From: Hymenobacter canadensis
GTDB lineage: Bacteria > Bacteroidota > Bacteroidia > Cytophagales > Hymenobacteraceae
Assembly (NCBI RefSeq): GCF_027359925.1
Contig: NZ_CP114767.1
Location: 1,612,001-1,676,000, forward strand
DNA: 64,000 nucleotides
Direction: 5' to 3'
Part shown: piece by piece, positions 51,471-60,631 of the stretch
Numbering within the stretch: position 1 is the first letter of the stretch
Layout: every line of letters begins with the position of its first letter
The notes under the pieces: model-generated
Databases searched by the model: none
What the model was told of the DNA's origin: nothing
Seen by the model: the letters and a program-made list of their open reading frames with translations, nothing else
Position numbers and translations under genes: made by a program

Positions 51471-54400
51471 ATGCCCGCCACCTTTCGCATCTACTCTTCT
51501 TCTGCCGGCTCCGGCAAAACGTATCAGCTTACCAAGGAGTACCTGAAGCTGGCGCTGGGCAGCGAGGACCCGGCCTATTTCAAGCAGGTGCTGGCCATTA
51601 CGTTCACCAACGACGCGGCCGGCGAGATGAAGCAGCGCATCATTGGGGCGCTGCGCAAGTTTGCCTACCCCAAAGCCGGCGAAACGGATGCGCTATTGGC
51701 TGAAGTAGCCGAGGAGCTGGCCGCCGAAGGGCTGCTGCCGCGCCGCACCGAAACCGCCGAGGAACGCCAAGAGGAAGTGCGCCGCCGGGCCCGCGAAACC
51801 TTCCGGCTGGTGCTCTACCACTACGCCGATTTTGCGGTGAGCACCATCGACTCGTTTGTGCAGCGTATCGTGACGGCCTTCACGCGGGAGCTGGAGCTGC
51901 CGGCCACGTTTGAGGTGGAACTGGACACCGACGCCGTGCTGCAAACCGCCGTGGCCGCCCTGCTCGACAAGGTGAACCGCGACCCGAACTCGCAGCTGCT
52001 GGCCCGCACTCTCACCGAGTACGCCCTGAGCCGCGCCGACGAAGGCAAGAGCTGGAACAACCTGCCCGACGAGCTGGCCGGCTTCGGGCAGTTTCTGTTC
52101 AACGAGACCGTGCACGAGGCTGTGGCGCAACTCCAGACGCTCACGCTCCAGGACTTCCGCCGCCTGCACGACACCATGCGCCAGCGCCGCGAAACCATCG
52201 AAAACCTGTTCCGGGAAGTGGGCACGCTGGCCACCGAGGCGCTGGCCGAAGCCGGCGTGACGGACGCCGACCTGTACCAGGGCCGTAGCGGCATCTTCGG
52301 GTACGCCACCAAGTGGGAGGAGCGCCTGCTGCCCGACAAGGAAGCCAACTCCTACGTGCGTACCACCCTCGACCAGGACAAATGGTACAGCGGCAAGGTA
52401 AAAACCGCCGCCGACCGCCAGCGCGTGGACGCCGCCAAGCCCGTGCTGCAAACCGCTTACGACCAGTTTGAGAAGCTGCGCGACGTGCTGCTGCCGCAGT
52501 ATCTGCTGCTCACGGCTATGCAGCCCTACCTGTTCCATGCCTCGCTGCTGAGCGAGCTGAACAAGATAGTGGAGCAGGTGAGCCGCGAGCGGAACGTGGT
52601 GCTCATCAGCGAATTCAACCGCCGTATTGCGGCCATTGTGCTGAAGGAGCCGGTGCCGTTTCTGTACGAGCGGCTGGGCGAGCGGTACGCGCACCTGCTG
52701 ATCGACGAGTTTCAGGATACGTCGGTGCTGCAGTGGAACAACCTGCTGCCGCTGGTGGAAAACTCGGTAGGCAAGGACAACCTGAACCTGGCCGTGGGCG
52801 ACGCCAAGCAGGCCATCTACCGGTGGCGGGGCGGCGAAATGGAGCAAATTCTGCGCCTGCACCAGGGCGACACCGCTGCTCTGGCCGCCCGCGCCACCGA
52901 GCCCGAAACCCAGCGGCTGCTGCAGGAGCGCTACCAGGGCCTGCAGGGCCGCCTGGAGCCGAAGTCGCTGAACGTGAACTACCGCTCGGCCGCGGAAATT
53001 GTGGCCTTCAACAACGAGTTCTTCAGCCACCTGCGCACCCAGCACCCCGATTTCGCGCTGGTGCAGGACTTGTTCGAGCCGGGGTTCCGGCAGACGGTGC
53101 CGGGCCGCCCAACGATTGCCTCACCCCCTAGCCCCCTCTCCCGTGGAGAGGGGGGACTAGATTCTAGTTTATCAACTGAAGAATCTAGGTCTAAAGCTAG
53201 TTCCCCCTCTCCACGGGAGAGGGGGCTAGGGGGTGAGGCCCCAGCGGCCGGCCACGTGGAAATTCTGTTCACCGGCAACGACGCGCCGGCCAGGCCCTAC
53301 CACGCGCACGACGGCACCTACGGCGTGGAGCCGCTGCCGGGCTATCTGCCGGAGGCCACCCTCGACTACGACGAAAGCACGCTCTACCTGACCCTGGCGC
53401 TGGTGCAGCAGGCCTTGCGCGACGGATTCCGGCCGCGCGACGTGGCCGTACTGAGCCGCACGCGGCGGGGCAGCCGGCTGGTGGCCAAGTTTCTGAAGGA
53501 GCGTGGCTACGACATTATTTCGGCCGATTCGCTGTCGTTGGAGTTTGCGGAAGTGGTGAATTTGCTGGTGGCCATCTACCGGGTGCTCAACCAGCCCGCC
53601 GACACGCTGGCGCGGGCCGAGGCGCTGCTGCTGCTAGACAAGGTGGTGCGGCGCGTGGCCCCCACCCCGGCCCGTGTGCGCCACTTGGCCAAGCTGGCGA
53701 ATGCCGAATCGGCCGCGGATTTCTTCGAGGAATTCCGGACGCTGGGCTACGACCTGCAGGAGCAGGAAACCGGCAACCTGGGCCTGTATGAGCTGACCGA
53801 GCGCCTGATTGGGCTATTTGGGCTGCTGGGCCGCAATGGGGAAAGCGAGTACCTGTTCCGGTTCCTGGACCTCACGCTGGAATACAGCCTGCGCTACGGC
53901 AACAACCTCAACAACTTCCTCACCTATTGGGAGCAGCGCAAGAGCAACCTCAGCATCAACGCCCCCGCCGGCCGCGACGCCATTACCATCACCACGGTGC
54001 ACAAGGCCAAGGGCTTGGCCTACGGGGTGGTGATTGTGCCCTTCGCCGACTGGAGCCTGGAGCCGCACCGGGGCACGCTGCTCTGGGGCCGCCTCAACGA
54101 GGACGACAAGCCGGTGGCCGACATGCCGGCCGTGGCGGTGGTGCCGCTCACCAAAAACCTGAGCCGCACGGCGCTGGCCGGGCAGTTTCTGCAGGAGCGC
54201 GAAAAGACCTTCCTCGAAGGCCTTAACATGCTCTACGTGGCTCTCACCCGGCCCCGGCACCGGCTCTACATCCTCAGCAAACGCCCCGAGGCGCCCAAGA
54301 AAACCACCGACGACACCGCCCCGGAAGGCCCCGCCAAAAACGTAGCTGAGCTGCTGCACAGCTACCTGAAGCAGCAGCAGCTATGGGCCGAGGAGCAGGT

Positions 54401-55019
54401 GTCGTTCGTGGTTTCGCAGGGCTCTGCCGCCAAAGCTGACCTGAAAAACGACCAGCCGACTACCCGCAACTTCGCACTCACCAACCTGGAAACCGCGCCC
54501 TGGGAAGAGCGGCTGCGTCTGCGCCGCCACGCCACCACCGTGTTCGATTTCGACCGGCAGGAGCAGCTGGGTGAGTGGAACCGCAAGCTGCACTACGGCC
54601 TGCGCCGCCTGTTGCTGGCCGAGGATGTGGAGCGCGTAGGCCGGCAGCTGGCGGCTGAAGGCTTCATCAGTACCCGCGAACGGCCGGCGCTGGAGCAGCG
54701 TCTGCAGCAGGTGGTTAAGCATCCCGAGCTGGCCCGCTACTTCAGCGCCGACGTGAGCGTGGAAACGGAGCGTGAAATCCTGGTGGGCGGCGTGAAGCGG
54801 CGCGACTACAAGCCCGACCGGGTGGTGTTTGAAACCCTGCCCGGCGCCACCGGCCGCGGCGAGGTGCGCGTGACGCTGCTCGATTTCAAGGTGCCGCCGC
54901 CCAGCCCTACCCACCGCCTGCCGCTGCAGCAGTACGCGCAGCTGTTCCGGCAGCTGGGCTACCGCGAAGTGGTGTGCGTGCTGTACTATTTCGGATCGGA
55001 GGAAGTGGTGGTGTTTTGA
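51471..55019 (+). CDS. addA: AddA-like UvrD helicase-nuclease with in-frame P1 element
   Basis: A 1182-residue UvrD/RecB-type helicase. Motif I SAGSGKTYQL (11-20), Ia ITFTNDAAGEMK, II LLIDEFQDTSVLQWNNLLPL, III AVGDAKQAIYRWRGGE, IV NYRSAAEIVAFN, V TITTVHKAKGLAY and VI LNMLYVALTRPRHRLYI are present. The C-terminus keeps nuclease residues: RDYKPDRVV, VTLLDFKV and LQQYAQLF. It should make 3' overhangs for RecA with the AddB-like protein encoded at 56970. A P1 palindrome (53118-53239) is read through at about residues 550-590 between motif IV and the rest, adding SPPSPLSRGEGG ... SPSPRERGLGGEA. The gene starts over the N-terminus of the oppositely coded gene at 51010. Confidence 0.9.
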   Translation: MPATFRIYSSSAGSGKTYQLTKEYLKLALGSEDPAYFKQVLAITFTNDAAGEMKQRIIGALRKFAYPKAGETDALLAEVAEELAAEGLLPRRTETAEERQEEVRRRARETFRLVLYHYADFAVSTIDSFVQRIVTAFTRELELPATFEVELDTDAVLQTAVAALLDKVNRDPNSQLLARTLTEYALSRADEGKSWNNLPDELAGFGQFLFNETVHEAVAQLQTLTLQDFRRLHDTMRQRRETIENLFREVGTLATEALAEAGVTDADLYQGRSGIFGYATKWEERLLPDKEANSYVRTTLDQDKWYSGKVKTAADRQRVDAAKPVLQTAYDQFEKLRDVLLPQYLLLTAMQPYLFHASLLSELNKIVEQVSRERNVVLISEFNRRIAAIVLKEPVPFLYERLGERYAHLLIDEFQDTSVLQWNNLLPLVENSVGKDNLNLAVGDAKQAIYRWRGGEMEQILRLHQGDTAALAARATEPETQRLLQERYQGLQGRLEPKSLNVNYRSAAEIVAFNNEFFSHLRTQHPDFALVQDLFEPGFRQTVPGRPTIASPPSPLSRGEGGLDSSLSTEESRSKASSPSPRERGLGGEAPAAGHVEILFTGNDAPARPYHAHDGTYGVEPLPGYLPEATLDYDESTLYLTLALVQQALRDGFRPRDVAVLSRTRRGSRLVAKFLKERGYDIISADSLSLEFAEVVNLLVAIYRVLNQPADTLARAEALLLLDKVVRRVAPTPARVRHLAKLANAESAADFFEEFRTLGYDLQEQETGNLGLYELTERLIGLFGLLGRNGESEYLFRFLDLTLEYSLRYGNNLNNFLTYWEQRKSNLSINAPAGRDAITITTVHKAKGLAYGVVIVPFADWSLEPHRGTLLWGRLNEDDKPVADMPAVAVVPLTKNLSRTALAGQFLQEREKTFLEGLNMLYVALTRPRHRLYILSKRPEAPKKTTDDTAPEGPAKNVAELLHSYLKQQQLWAEEQVSFVVSQGSAAKADLKNDQPTTRNFALTNLETAPWEERLRLRRHATTVFDFDRQEQLGEWNRKLHYGLRRLLLAEDVERVGRQLAAEGFISTRERPALEQRLQQVVKHPELARYFSADVSVETEREILVGGVKRRDYKPDRVVFETLPGATGRGEVRVTLLDFKVPPPSPTHRLPLQQYAQLFRQLGYREVVCVLYYFGSEEVVVF
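53118..53239. repeat. P1 palindromic element in frame inside addA-like gene
   Basis: 122 bases with near-perfect terminal inverted repeats of about 38 bases (left begins GCCTCACCCCCTAGCCCCCT, right is its complement ending GGGGGTGAGGC). Each arm holds the hairpin CCCCCTCTCC-CGT-GGAGAGGGGG. The AT-rich centre (actagattctagtttatcaa) resembles the centre of the copy at 6001-6119. No stop codon in the host frame. Confidence 0.93.
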
Positions 55020-55020
55020 T

Positions 55021-55145
55021 TGTAGCATAGGCTTCAGCCTGTGCCGGATGGAAGCGGCAAGCCAGCCGCCGGGAGTGCAACGCCATCGGCTGGCTGATTC
55101 TGTATCGATAGCTCCGTGGCGGCACAGGCTGAAGCCTATGCTACA
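55021..55145. repeat. P3 inverted repeat (GTAGCATAGGCTTCAGCC type)
   Basis: Perfect 25-base arms: left TGTAGCATAGGCTTCAGCCT at 55021, right complement ending GAAGCCTATGCTACA at 55145. Inner repeat AGCCAGCCG ... CGGCTGGCT. It begins one base after the stop of the addA-like gene. A related copy is at 60510-60631. Confidence 0.92.
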
Positions 55146-55180
55146 CGTGGTTACCTTCGCAGCCTTATTGTTCTCTGCTT

Positions 55181-56437
55181 ATGTCTGCTGCCCGCAAGCC
55201 TGCCCTGGCCTTTATTTTCCTTACGCTGCTGCTCGATGTCATCGGGTTTGGCATCATCATTCCGGTGCTGCCCAAGCTGATTACGCACCTCACGGGCGGC
55301 ACCTTGTCGGAGGCGGCGCAGTACGGCGGGTGGCTGCTGTTTGCATTTGCCAGCATGCAGTTCCTGTTTTCGCCCATCCTCGGCAACCTCTCCGACCAGT
55401 ACGGGCGGCGGCCGGTGCTGCTGTTTGCGCTGTTCGGCTTCGGCCTCGACTACCTGTTTCTGGCCTTTGCGCCGTCGGTGGCGTGGCTGTTTGTGGGGCG
55501 CATTATTGCGGGCATCACGGGGGCCAGCTTCTCCACGGCCTCGGCCTACATTGCCGATATCAGCACGCCCGAAAACCGGGCCCAGAACTTCGGCATGATT
55601 GGGGCGGCGTTTGGGCTGGGCTTCATCATCGGGCCGGTGTTGGGCGGCAAGCTGGCGCAGTTCGGCCACCAGGCGCCGTTTCTGGCGGCCGCGGCGCTGT
55701 CACTCATCAACTGGCTGTATGGCTACTTCGTGCTGCCTGAGTCGCTGGCCAAGGAAAACCGCCGGCCCTTCGACTGGAAGCGGGCCAACCCCATCGGCTC
55801 GCTCCGGCAGCTGCGCAAGTACCCCGTGATTCTGGGGTTGGTGGTGGCCATGGTGCCCATCTACATTGCCGCGCATGCCACCCAAAGCACCTGGTCGTAC
55901 TTCACGATGTATCAGTTTCACTGGAACGAAGACCAGGTAGGCAACTCGCTGGGCGCCGTCGGGCTGCTTACGGGTTTGGTGCAGGGCGTGCTGATTCGCT
56001 ACATCAACCCCTGGCTCGGCAACAAACGCTCGGTGCTTATTGGGCTGGGGCTGTACACGCTGGGCTTTGCGCTGTTTGCGTTTGCCGGGCAGCCCTGGAT
56101 GATGTTTGCTTTCCTGGTGCCCTACTGCCTGGGCGGTATTGCCATGCCGGCGCTGCAGAGCATCATGGCCGGGCAGGTGCCGCCCTCCGAGCAGGGCGAG
56201 CTGCAGGGTGCCCTCACCAGCCTCGTCAGCCTCACCTCCATCGTCGGCCCGCCGCTGATGACCAACCTGTTTTCGTATTTCACCGGCCCCAAAGCGCCCG
56301 TGCATTTCCCCGGCGTGGCCTTCCTGACGGGCTCGGTGCTCACGCTCATCAGTTTGCTGCTGGTAATCCGCTCTTTGCGCCACTACGTGGCCCCGGTTAC
56401 GCCTGCGCCGGTTTCGGAAGCTGCGGCCGGCCACTAG
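55181..56437 (+). CDS. MFS transporter, TCR/Tet family
   Basis: A 418-residue, twelve-helix major facilitator superfamily exporter. [20 protein letters not shown] starts TM1; motif A is [17 protein letters not shown] in the TM2-3 loop, and [21 protein letters not shown] followed by [20 protein letters not shown] is the TCR/Tet antiporter pattern (TM4-5 motif C). It is expected to exchange a drug or metabolite for protons at the inner membrane. No TetR-type regulator is adjacent. It lies between the AddA-like and AddB-like genes. Confidence 0.9.
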   Translation: MSAARKPALAFIFLTLLLDVIGFGIIIPVLPKLITHLTGGTLSEAAQYGGWLLFAFASMQFLFSPILGNLSDQYGRRPVLLFALFGFGLDYLFLAFAPSVAWLFVGRIIAGITGASFSTASAYIADISTPENRAQNFGMIGAAFGLGFIIGPVLGGKLAQFGHQAPFLAAAALSLINWLYGYFVLPESLAKENRRPFDWKRANPIGSLRQLRKYPVILGLVVAMVPIYIAAHATQSTWSYFTMYQFHWNEDQVGNSLGAVGLLTGLVQGVLIRYINPWLGNKRSVLIGLGLYTLGFALFAFAGQPWMMFAFLVPYCLGGIAMPALQSIMAGQVPPSEQGELQGALTSLVSLTSIVGPPLMTNLFSYFTGPKAPVHFPGVAFLTGSVLTLISLLLVIRSLRHYVAPVTPAPVSEAAAGH

Positions 56438-56438
56438 C

Positions 56439-56519
56439 AACTGTCATTCCGACGCAGGAGGAATCTGGGTGAACCAACTATCGGTTTACCCAGATTCCTC
56501 CTGCGTCGGAATGACAGTT
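56439..56519. repeat. P2-family palindrome (GTCATTCCGACG type)
   Basis: Perfect 32-base arms: left AACTGTCATTCCGACGCAGG then AGGAATCTGGGT, right its complement. It begins two bases after the MFS stop codon. Confidence 0.9.
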
Positions 56520-56588
56520 CTAAAACAGCAACTACCTACCTGGCAGCTTCCGTAGGCTCATCAGCGCCTTGGGCACGGCCCGCGCCCG

Positions 56589-56786
56589 CTACCAGTTCAG
56601 AAACTCCCGAAGTTTAGGGTGCGTGAGCAGCTTCAGCAGCAAGCCTACCACGCCCAAGGCTTTCAGGGCCATGCCGCTTATCAGCAGCAAGTCGGCCCCG
56701 GCCCAATGCTGAATCTTGAACAGCGCGCCCACAAAGTCGACGCAGAAACCAAGGAAGAGTAAGACGAGAAAGTATTTGATTTTCAT
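56589..56786 (-). CDS. Small membrane protein with GldL-like motif
   Basis: A 65-residue protein with two TM segments (KYFLVLLFLGFCVDFVGALF and LLLISGMALKALGVVGLLLK). The motif FKIQHWAGADLLLISGM between them matches the GldL-type FKIxHWPGA signature found in small Bacteroidota membrane proteins related to the T9SS motor stator. ATG 56786 is used; the longer frame to 56858 is not convincing. Not the full GldL; role unknown. Confidence 0.8.
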   Translation of the reverse strand: MKIKYFLVLLFLGFCVDFVGALFKIQHWAGADLLLISGMALKALGVVGLLLKLLTHPKLREFLNW

Positions 56787-56969
56787 ACTTGAGTAGTTGA
56801 TGAGGTTTGCGACTCCTGCAGCATCCGCCCGGAGCATTTTAGTTACCCTCACGATCATCTGAAAATGAGGGCACTTGGAGGATAATTATCGTTGCTGCCG
56901 CAGGTTAATCAATTAATTCCATGCTTGCATGTGCCCTTGCTGGCCGCCTGCAAGGTATCTTTACTATCA

Positions 56970-59900
56970 ATGAATTCGCTCCTGCCGCCTGTCGTTTCGC
57001 CTGCTTCCGTTTCCACTGAGTCGTTTCTGAGTCAGATGGCCCGCGACCTGACCGCGCGCTACGCCCCCGAGGAGCTGTCGGATCTGGTGGTGGTGGTGCC
57101 TACGCGGCGGGCCGTGGTGTACCTCAAAAACGAGCTGGCTATGGCCACCGACGCCGGCGAGGCCCTCTGGAGCCCGCGCGTGGCGGCCATGGAAGACTAC
57201 ATGGTGGAGCTGGCCGGCGTGCAGGTGGAAGAGCCCATCACGCTGCAGCTGCTGCTCTACGACATCCTGCGCGACATTGACCCCAAGCTGGACTTCGACC
57301 GGTTTGTGAGCTGGGCGGGGCTGCTGCTCGAAGACTTCTCCAGCCTCGACCAGAACCTGGCCCCCGCTGATAAGGTGTTCGAGTACCTATCGCAGGCCAA
57401 GGCGCTGGAGCGCTGGGATTTGGGCGAGGCCCCCAAGCCGGAGTCGATGACGGCGGGCTACTTCCGATTCTGGGACGACCTGAGCAAGGTGTACTACCGC
57501 CTGCGCCAGCGCATGCTGTCCCAGCACGTGGCCTACCCCGGCCTGGCCTATCGGCGTGCCGCCGAGCGGGTGGCCGAGCAGCTGGCCGCGGGCCAGGCTT
57601 TGCCGCGGCACGTGTTTCTGGGGCTGGGCTTCCTCTCCAAGGCCGAGGAGCGCCTGATTCTGCAGCTGCTGAAAGCCGGCCTGGCGGAGGTGCGCTTCGA
57701 CGGCGACGCCTTCTACATGGACGCCGACACGCCCAACCGCGCCGGCCAGCATCTGCGCCGCTACCTCAAAAACTGGGAGCTGCCGCTGGACGATTTCGGC
57801 GGGCCGGCTGAGCTGCTGCGCGGGCTGCCGCGCCACGTGCGCTTTGTGGGCGTGGCCAACGCCAGCATGCAGGGCAAGGTGGCCGGACAGCTGCTGGCCG
57901 CTGGCCGCCTGGCCCACCCCACCGGCACGGTGGCCGTGGTGCTGCCCGACGAAACCCTGTTGCTGCCCGTGCTGCACGGCCTCCCGCCCGACGCCGTGCC
58001 CGACTACAACGTGACCATGGGCCTCAGCTTCCAGAGCACGCCCCTGTTCAACCTCGTGGATCTGCTGTTTGAGGTACACCTGACCGGCATTCGGGAGGGC
58101 TCCAGCGAAACTGGCTATGGCGTGCCGCGCTACCATCACCTGGCCGTGACCAAGCTGCTGGGCCACCCGTTTCTGCGCCGCTACCAGCAGTGGCTGGACA
58201 AGCAGCCCAACCCCGAGTACCACGGCCTGCTCGACCACATCTGCCGGGCCATTGTGAAGCGCAACGCCGTGCTGCTGCCCGCCACCGAGCTTCTGGAGCT
58301 GGGCAAAGAGCACGCGCTGATTGCGGCCCTGTTCAAAACCTGGGACACCTGCGACGACATCATTGCGGCCTGCTACACCCTCATTGACCTGCTGAAACAG
58401 GTGTACCAGGAGCAGCATTCGGCCATTGAGGCCGAGTACCTGTACCTGTTCTACACGCTGGTGAAGCGCCTGGATTCGGTGTTCGACTGCCGGGAGCAGC
58501 GGCTGTCGGTGCGCTCGTTCCGGCGCTTTCTCTACGAGCAGATGACGCGCACCCGCCTGCCGTTCTCGGGCGAGCCGATTGCCGACGTGCAGGTGATGGG
58601 TCTGCTGGAAACCCGTGCCCTCGACTTCGACCACATCATCCTGCTCAGCTGCAACGAAAACGTGCTGCCGGCCCCCAAGCGCCACACGTCGCTGTTTCCG
58701 TACGACGTGCTGACCGAGTTCCGCCTGCCCACCTACGCCGACCAGGAAGCCGCCACCGCCTACCACTTCTGGCGCCTGCTGCAGCGCGCCCGCCGCGTAG
58801 ACCTGGTGCACGTACTGCCCGGCGCCGAAGGCACCCGCACCGGCGAGCGAAGCCGCTTCCTGCTCCAGCTCCAGAACGACCTGCTGCCGCAAAGCCCCCA
58901 GATGGTGCTGGAGGATGTGGTGGCGGTGGTGACCGGCGCCAACGAAGGGCCTCACCCCCCGGCCCCCTCTCCTAAGGGAGAGGGGGAGCCTGACGAGCTC
59001 CAGATGTCGTCGGCAGAGAAGTATGATGACGGCACGCTGCATTGGAATACCGCGGATCCGAAAGCATATCAGAAGACTCGCGAGTACGGACGAAATATGC
59101 GCAAAGCGCCGACAGAGGCGGAGAATATTCTCTGGCAGGCCTTACGCGGCCGTAAACTAGCTAATGGTGCAAAGTTTCGGCGCCAGCATCATATCGGTCA
59201 GTTCATTGTGGATTTTGCCAGTCTGGAAAACTGGTTGGCTGTTGAAGTAGATGGCGAAATCCACGATCAGCCCGCACAGGCCGAATATGACCATGGGCGC
59301 ACCCACGAGTTGGGGGAGCGAGGCTTTCACCTATTAAGATTCTCGAACACTCAGGTACTTAGCCAGCTTCCTGCTGTGCTGCACAAGATTGAAGACACGA
59401 TTAGCCAAATCAATGGCCTGCCCGCAACGGCTACTACTGCACCGCTCACCCGCCTAACTACACCCACCACCCACGCCGCCGTGGCTCCCCCCTCTCCCCT
59501 AGGAGAGGGGGGCCGGGGGGGTGAGGCCCCACCCGCGCCGCCCCTCGGCGACCTGACCCTCGACAAAGACGCCGGCATGCTCCAGGCCCTGCGCCTGCTC
59601 CTCGACAAAGGCCTCTCCCCCACGGCCCTCAACGAATACTTAGCCTGCTCGCTGAAGTTCTACTTCAACCGCGTGGCCCGATTCCGCGAGGCCGACGAAG
59701 TGGAGGAAGCCCTCGGCGCCGACGGCTTCGGCACGGTGGTGCACGAGGCACTGGAAGACCTGCTCACACCGTTCCAGAAAAGCGGCCAGCCCCTCACGGC
59801 CGCCGACATTCCGGGCCTGATGCAGCTGGCCCCCATGATGGTGCAGAAGGCGCTGCGCAAAGAGGAAAAAGACCGCCACGCCCGCGCCGACGAAGGCCTC

Positions 59901-60506
59901 AACCACGTGCTGGGCCAGGTGGCTTCGCAGCTGGTGCGCCGCTACCTCGAAGGCTTGCTCACCGAAAAAGATGGCCTGCCGCTGCAGATTCAGGGCCTGG
60001 AAGAAGAGCTGCACGCCACCGTGTTTGTGCCGCTGCCTGATGGCGAGAAGCTGCCCGTGCGCCTCGTCGGCTTTGCCGACCGGGTAGACCAGCTGCCCGA
60101 CGGCCGCCTGCGGGTGGTGGACTATAAAACCGGCCTCGTGCTGGCCCACGAGCTGAAGCTGCAGAAGCGCAACCAAACCGCCGCCGAGGCCGCCGAGCGC
60201 CTCGTGCTCGACGCCACCTACTCCGCCGATAAGGTGCGGCAGCTGTGGCTCTACCGCTTCATGCTGGCCCAGAACGGCCGCCCTGCCGCCGACGCCGCCA
60301 TCATCTCCTTGCGCAATCTGCCCGCCGGCCCCATGCCCGCCGACATGGGCTTTATCACCGCCGACGGCCAGGACTTCCTGCCCCGTAGTGAGGAGCTGCT
60401 CGGCCGCATCATCCGCCGCATCCTCGACCCGCAGGAGCCCATCCGCAAAACCGACGACCTCGACAAGTGCCAGTATTGCCCCTACAAAGGCATTTGCGCC
60501 CGATAA
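56970..60506 (+). CDS. addB: AddB-like PD-(D/E)XK nuclease with inserted DUF559 domain
   Basis: A 1178-residue AddB-like protein. ATG 56970 (MNSLLPPVVSPASVSTESF) fits the family; the frame opens at 56892. The N-terminal inactive-helicase part has VVVVPTRRAVVYLKNELA. The nuclease part is at the C-terminus: SPTALNEYLACSLKFYFNRV (first Fe-S Cys), GTVVHEALED, LVGFADRVDQLPDGRLRVVDYKTG (catalytic Asp and Lys) and CQYCPYKGICAR (three more Cys for the 4Fe-4S cluster). Between them, about residues 660-853, sits a P1 element with a complete DUF559 endonuclease domain, in frame and with no stop. It should pair with the AddA-like helicase to process DNA breaks. Confidence 0.9.
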   Translation: MNSLLPPVVSPASVSTESFLSQMARDLTARYAPEELSDLVVVVPTRRAVVYLKNELAMATDAGEALWSPRVAAMEDYMVELAGVQVEEPITLQLLLYDILRDIDPKLDFDRFVSWAGLLLEDFSSLDQNLAPADKVFEYLSQAKALERWDLGEAPKPESMTAGYFRFWDDLSKVYYRLRQRMLSQHVAYPGLAYRRAAERVAEQLAAGQALPRHVFLGLGFLSKAEERLILQLLKAGLAEVRFDGDAFYMDADTPNRAGQHLRRYLKNWELPLDDFGGPAELLRGLPRHVRFVGVANASMQGKVAGQLLAAGRLAHPTGTVAVVLPDETLLLPVLHGLPPDAVPDYNVTMGLSFQSTPLFNLVDLLFEVHLTGIREGSSETGYGVPRYHHLAVTKLLGHPFLRRYQQWLDKQPNPEYHGLLDHICRAIVKRNAVLLPATELLELGKEHALIAALFKTWDTCDDIIAACYTLIDLLKQVYQEQHSAIEAEYLYLFYTLVKRLDSVFDCREQRLSVRSFRRFLYEQMTRTRLPFSGEPIADVQVMGLLETRALDFDHIILLSCNENVLPAPKRHTSLFPYDVLTEFRLPTYADQEAATAYHFWRLLQRARRVDLVHVLPGAEGTRTGERSRFLLQLQNDLLPQSPQMVLEDVVAVVTGANEGPHPPAPSPKGEGEPDELQMSSAEKYDDGTLHWNTADPKAYQKTREYGRNMRKAPTEAENILWQALRGRKLANGAKFRRQHHIGQFIVDFASLENWLAVEVDGEIHDQPAQAEYDHGRTHELGERGFHLLRFSNTQVLSQLPAVLHKIEDTISQINGLPATATTAPLTRLTTPTTHAAVAPPSPLGEGGRGGEAPPAPPLGDLTLDKDAGMLQALRLLLDKGLSPTALNEYLACSLKFYFNRVARFREADEVEEALGADGFGTVVHEALEDLLTPFQKSGQPLTAADIPGLMQLAPMMVQKALRKEEKDRHARADEGLNHVLGQVASQLVRRYLEGLLTEKDGLPLQIQGLEEELHATVFVPLPDGEKLPVRLVGFADRVDQLPDGRLRVVDYKTGLVLAHELKLQKRNQTAAEAAERLVLDATYSADKVRQLWLYRFMLAQNGRPAADAAIISLRNLPAGPMPADMGFITADGQDFLPRSEELLGRIIRRILDPQEPIRKTDDLDKCQYCPYKGICAR
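58949..59527 (+). mobile_element. Long P1 element carrying an in-frame DUF559 endonuclease domain
   Basis: 579 bases (a multiple of three) bounded by P1 inverted repeats of about 41 bases: left begins GCCTCACCCCCCGGCCCCCT, right ends GGGGGGTGAGGC with a few extra G. Each arm contains a CCCCCTCTCC ... GGAGAGGGG hairpin. About 59070-59415 encode a DUF559/Vsr-like nuclease: MRKAPTEAENILWQALRGRK, FRRQHHIGQFIVDFASLENW, LAVEVDGEIHD and HLLRFSNTQVLSQL. Asp in IVDF and the Glu-Asp-Glu-His set are the PD-(D/E)XK residues. The cargo is AT-richer than the host gene. Internal ATGs at 59004 and 59098 exist, but there is no stop, so it is translated as part of the host. Confidence 0.9.
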
Positions 60507-60509
60507 AAA

Positions 60510-60631
60510 TGTAGCATAAGCTTTAGCTTGTGCCGTCAAGCGCCGAAAAAGGCGCTGCCCGTTTCCTAGAAGTAATTTTTCCACCCAGCCTGCGCCGCCT
60601 ACTTTCGGCGCAAGCTAAAGCTTACGCTACA
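60510..60631. repeat. P3 inverted repeat reaching a start codon
   Basis: Left arm TGTAGCATAAGCTTTAGCTT at 60510, right arm complement ending AAGCTTACGCTACA at 60631. The last base is the A of the deaminase ATG. It begins three bases after the addB-like stop. An inner hairpin GGCGC(C/T)TTTTTCGGCGC lies at about 60541-60556. Confidence 0.88.

Noticed and set aside
59004..59415. DUF559 as a free-standing gene overlapping addB
   Set aside because: There is no stop codon between the cargo and the host frame on either side and the element is a multiple of three, so the simplest reading is one fused protein. An internal start producing an extra product is not excluded.
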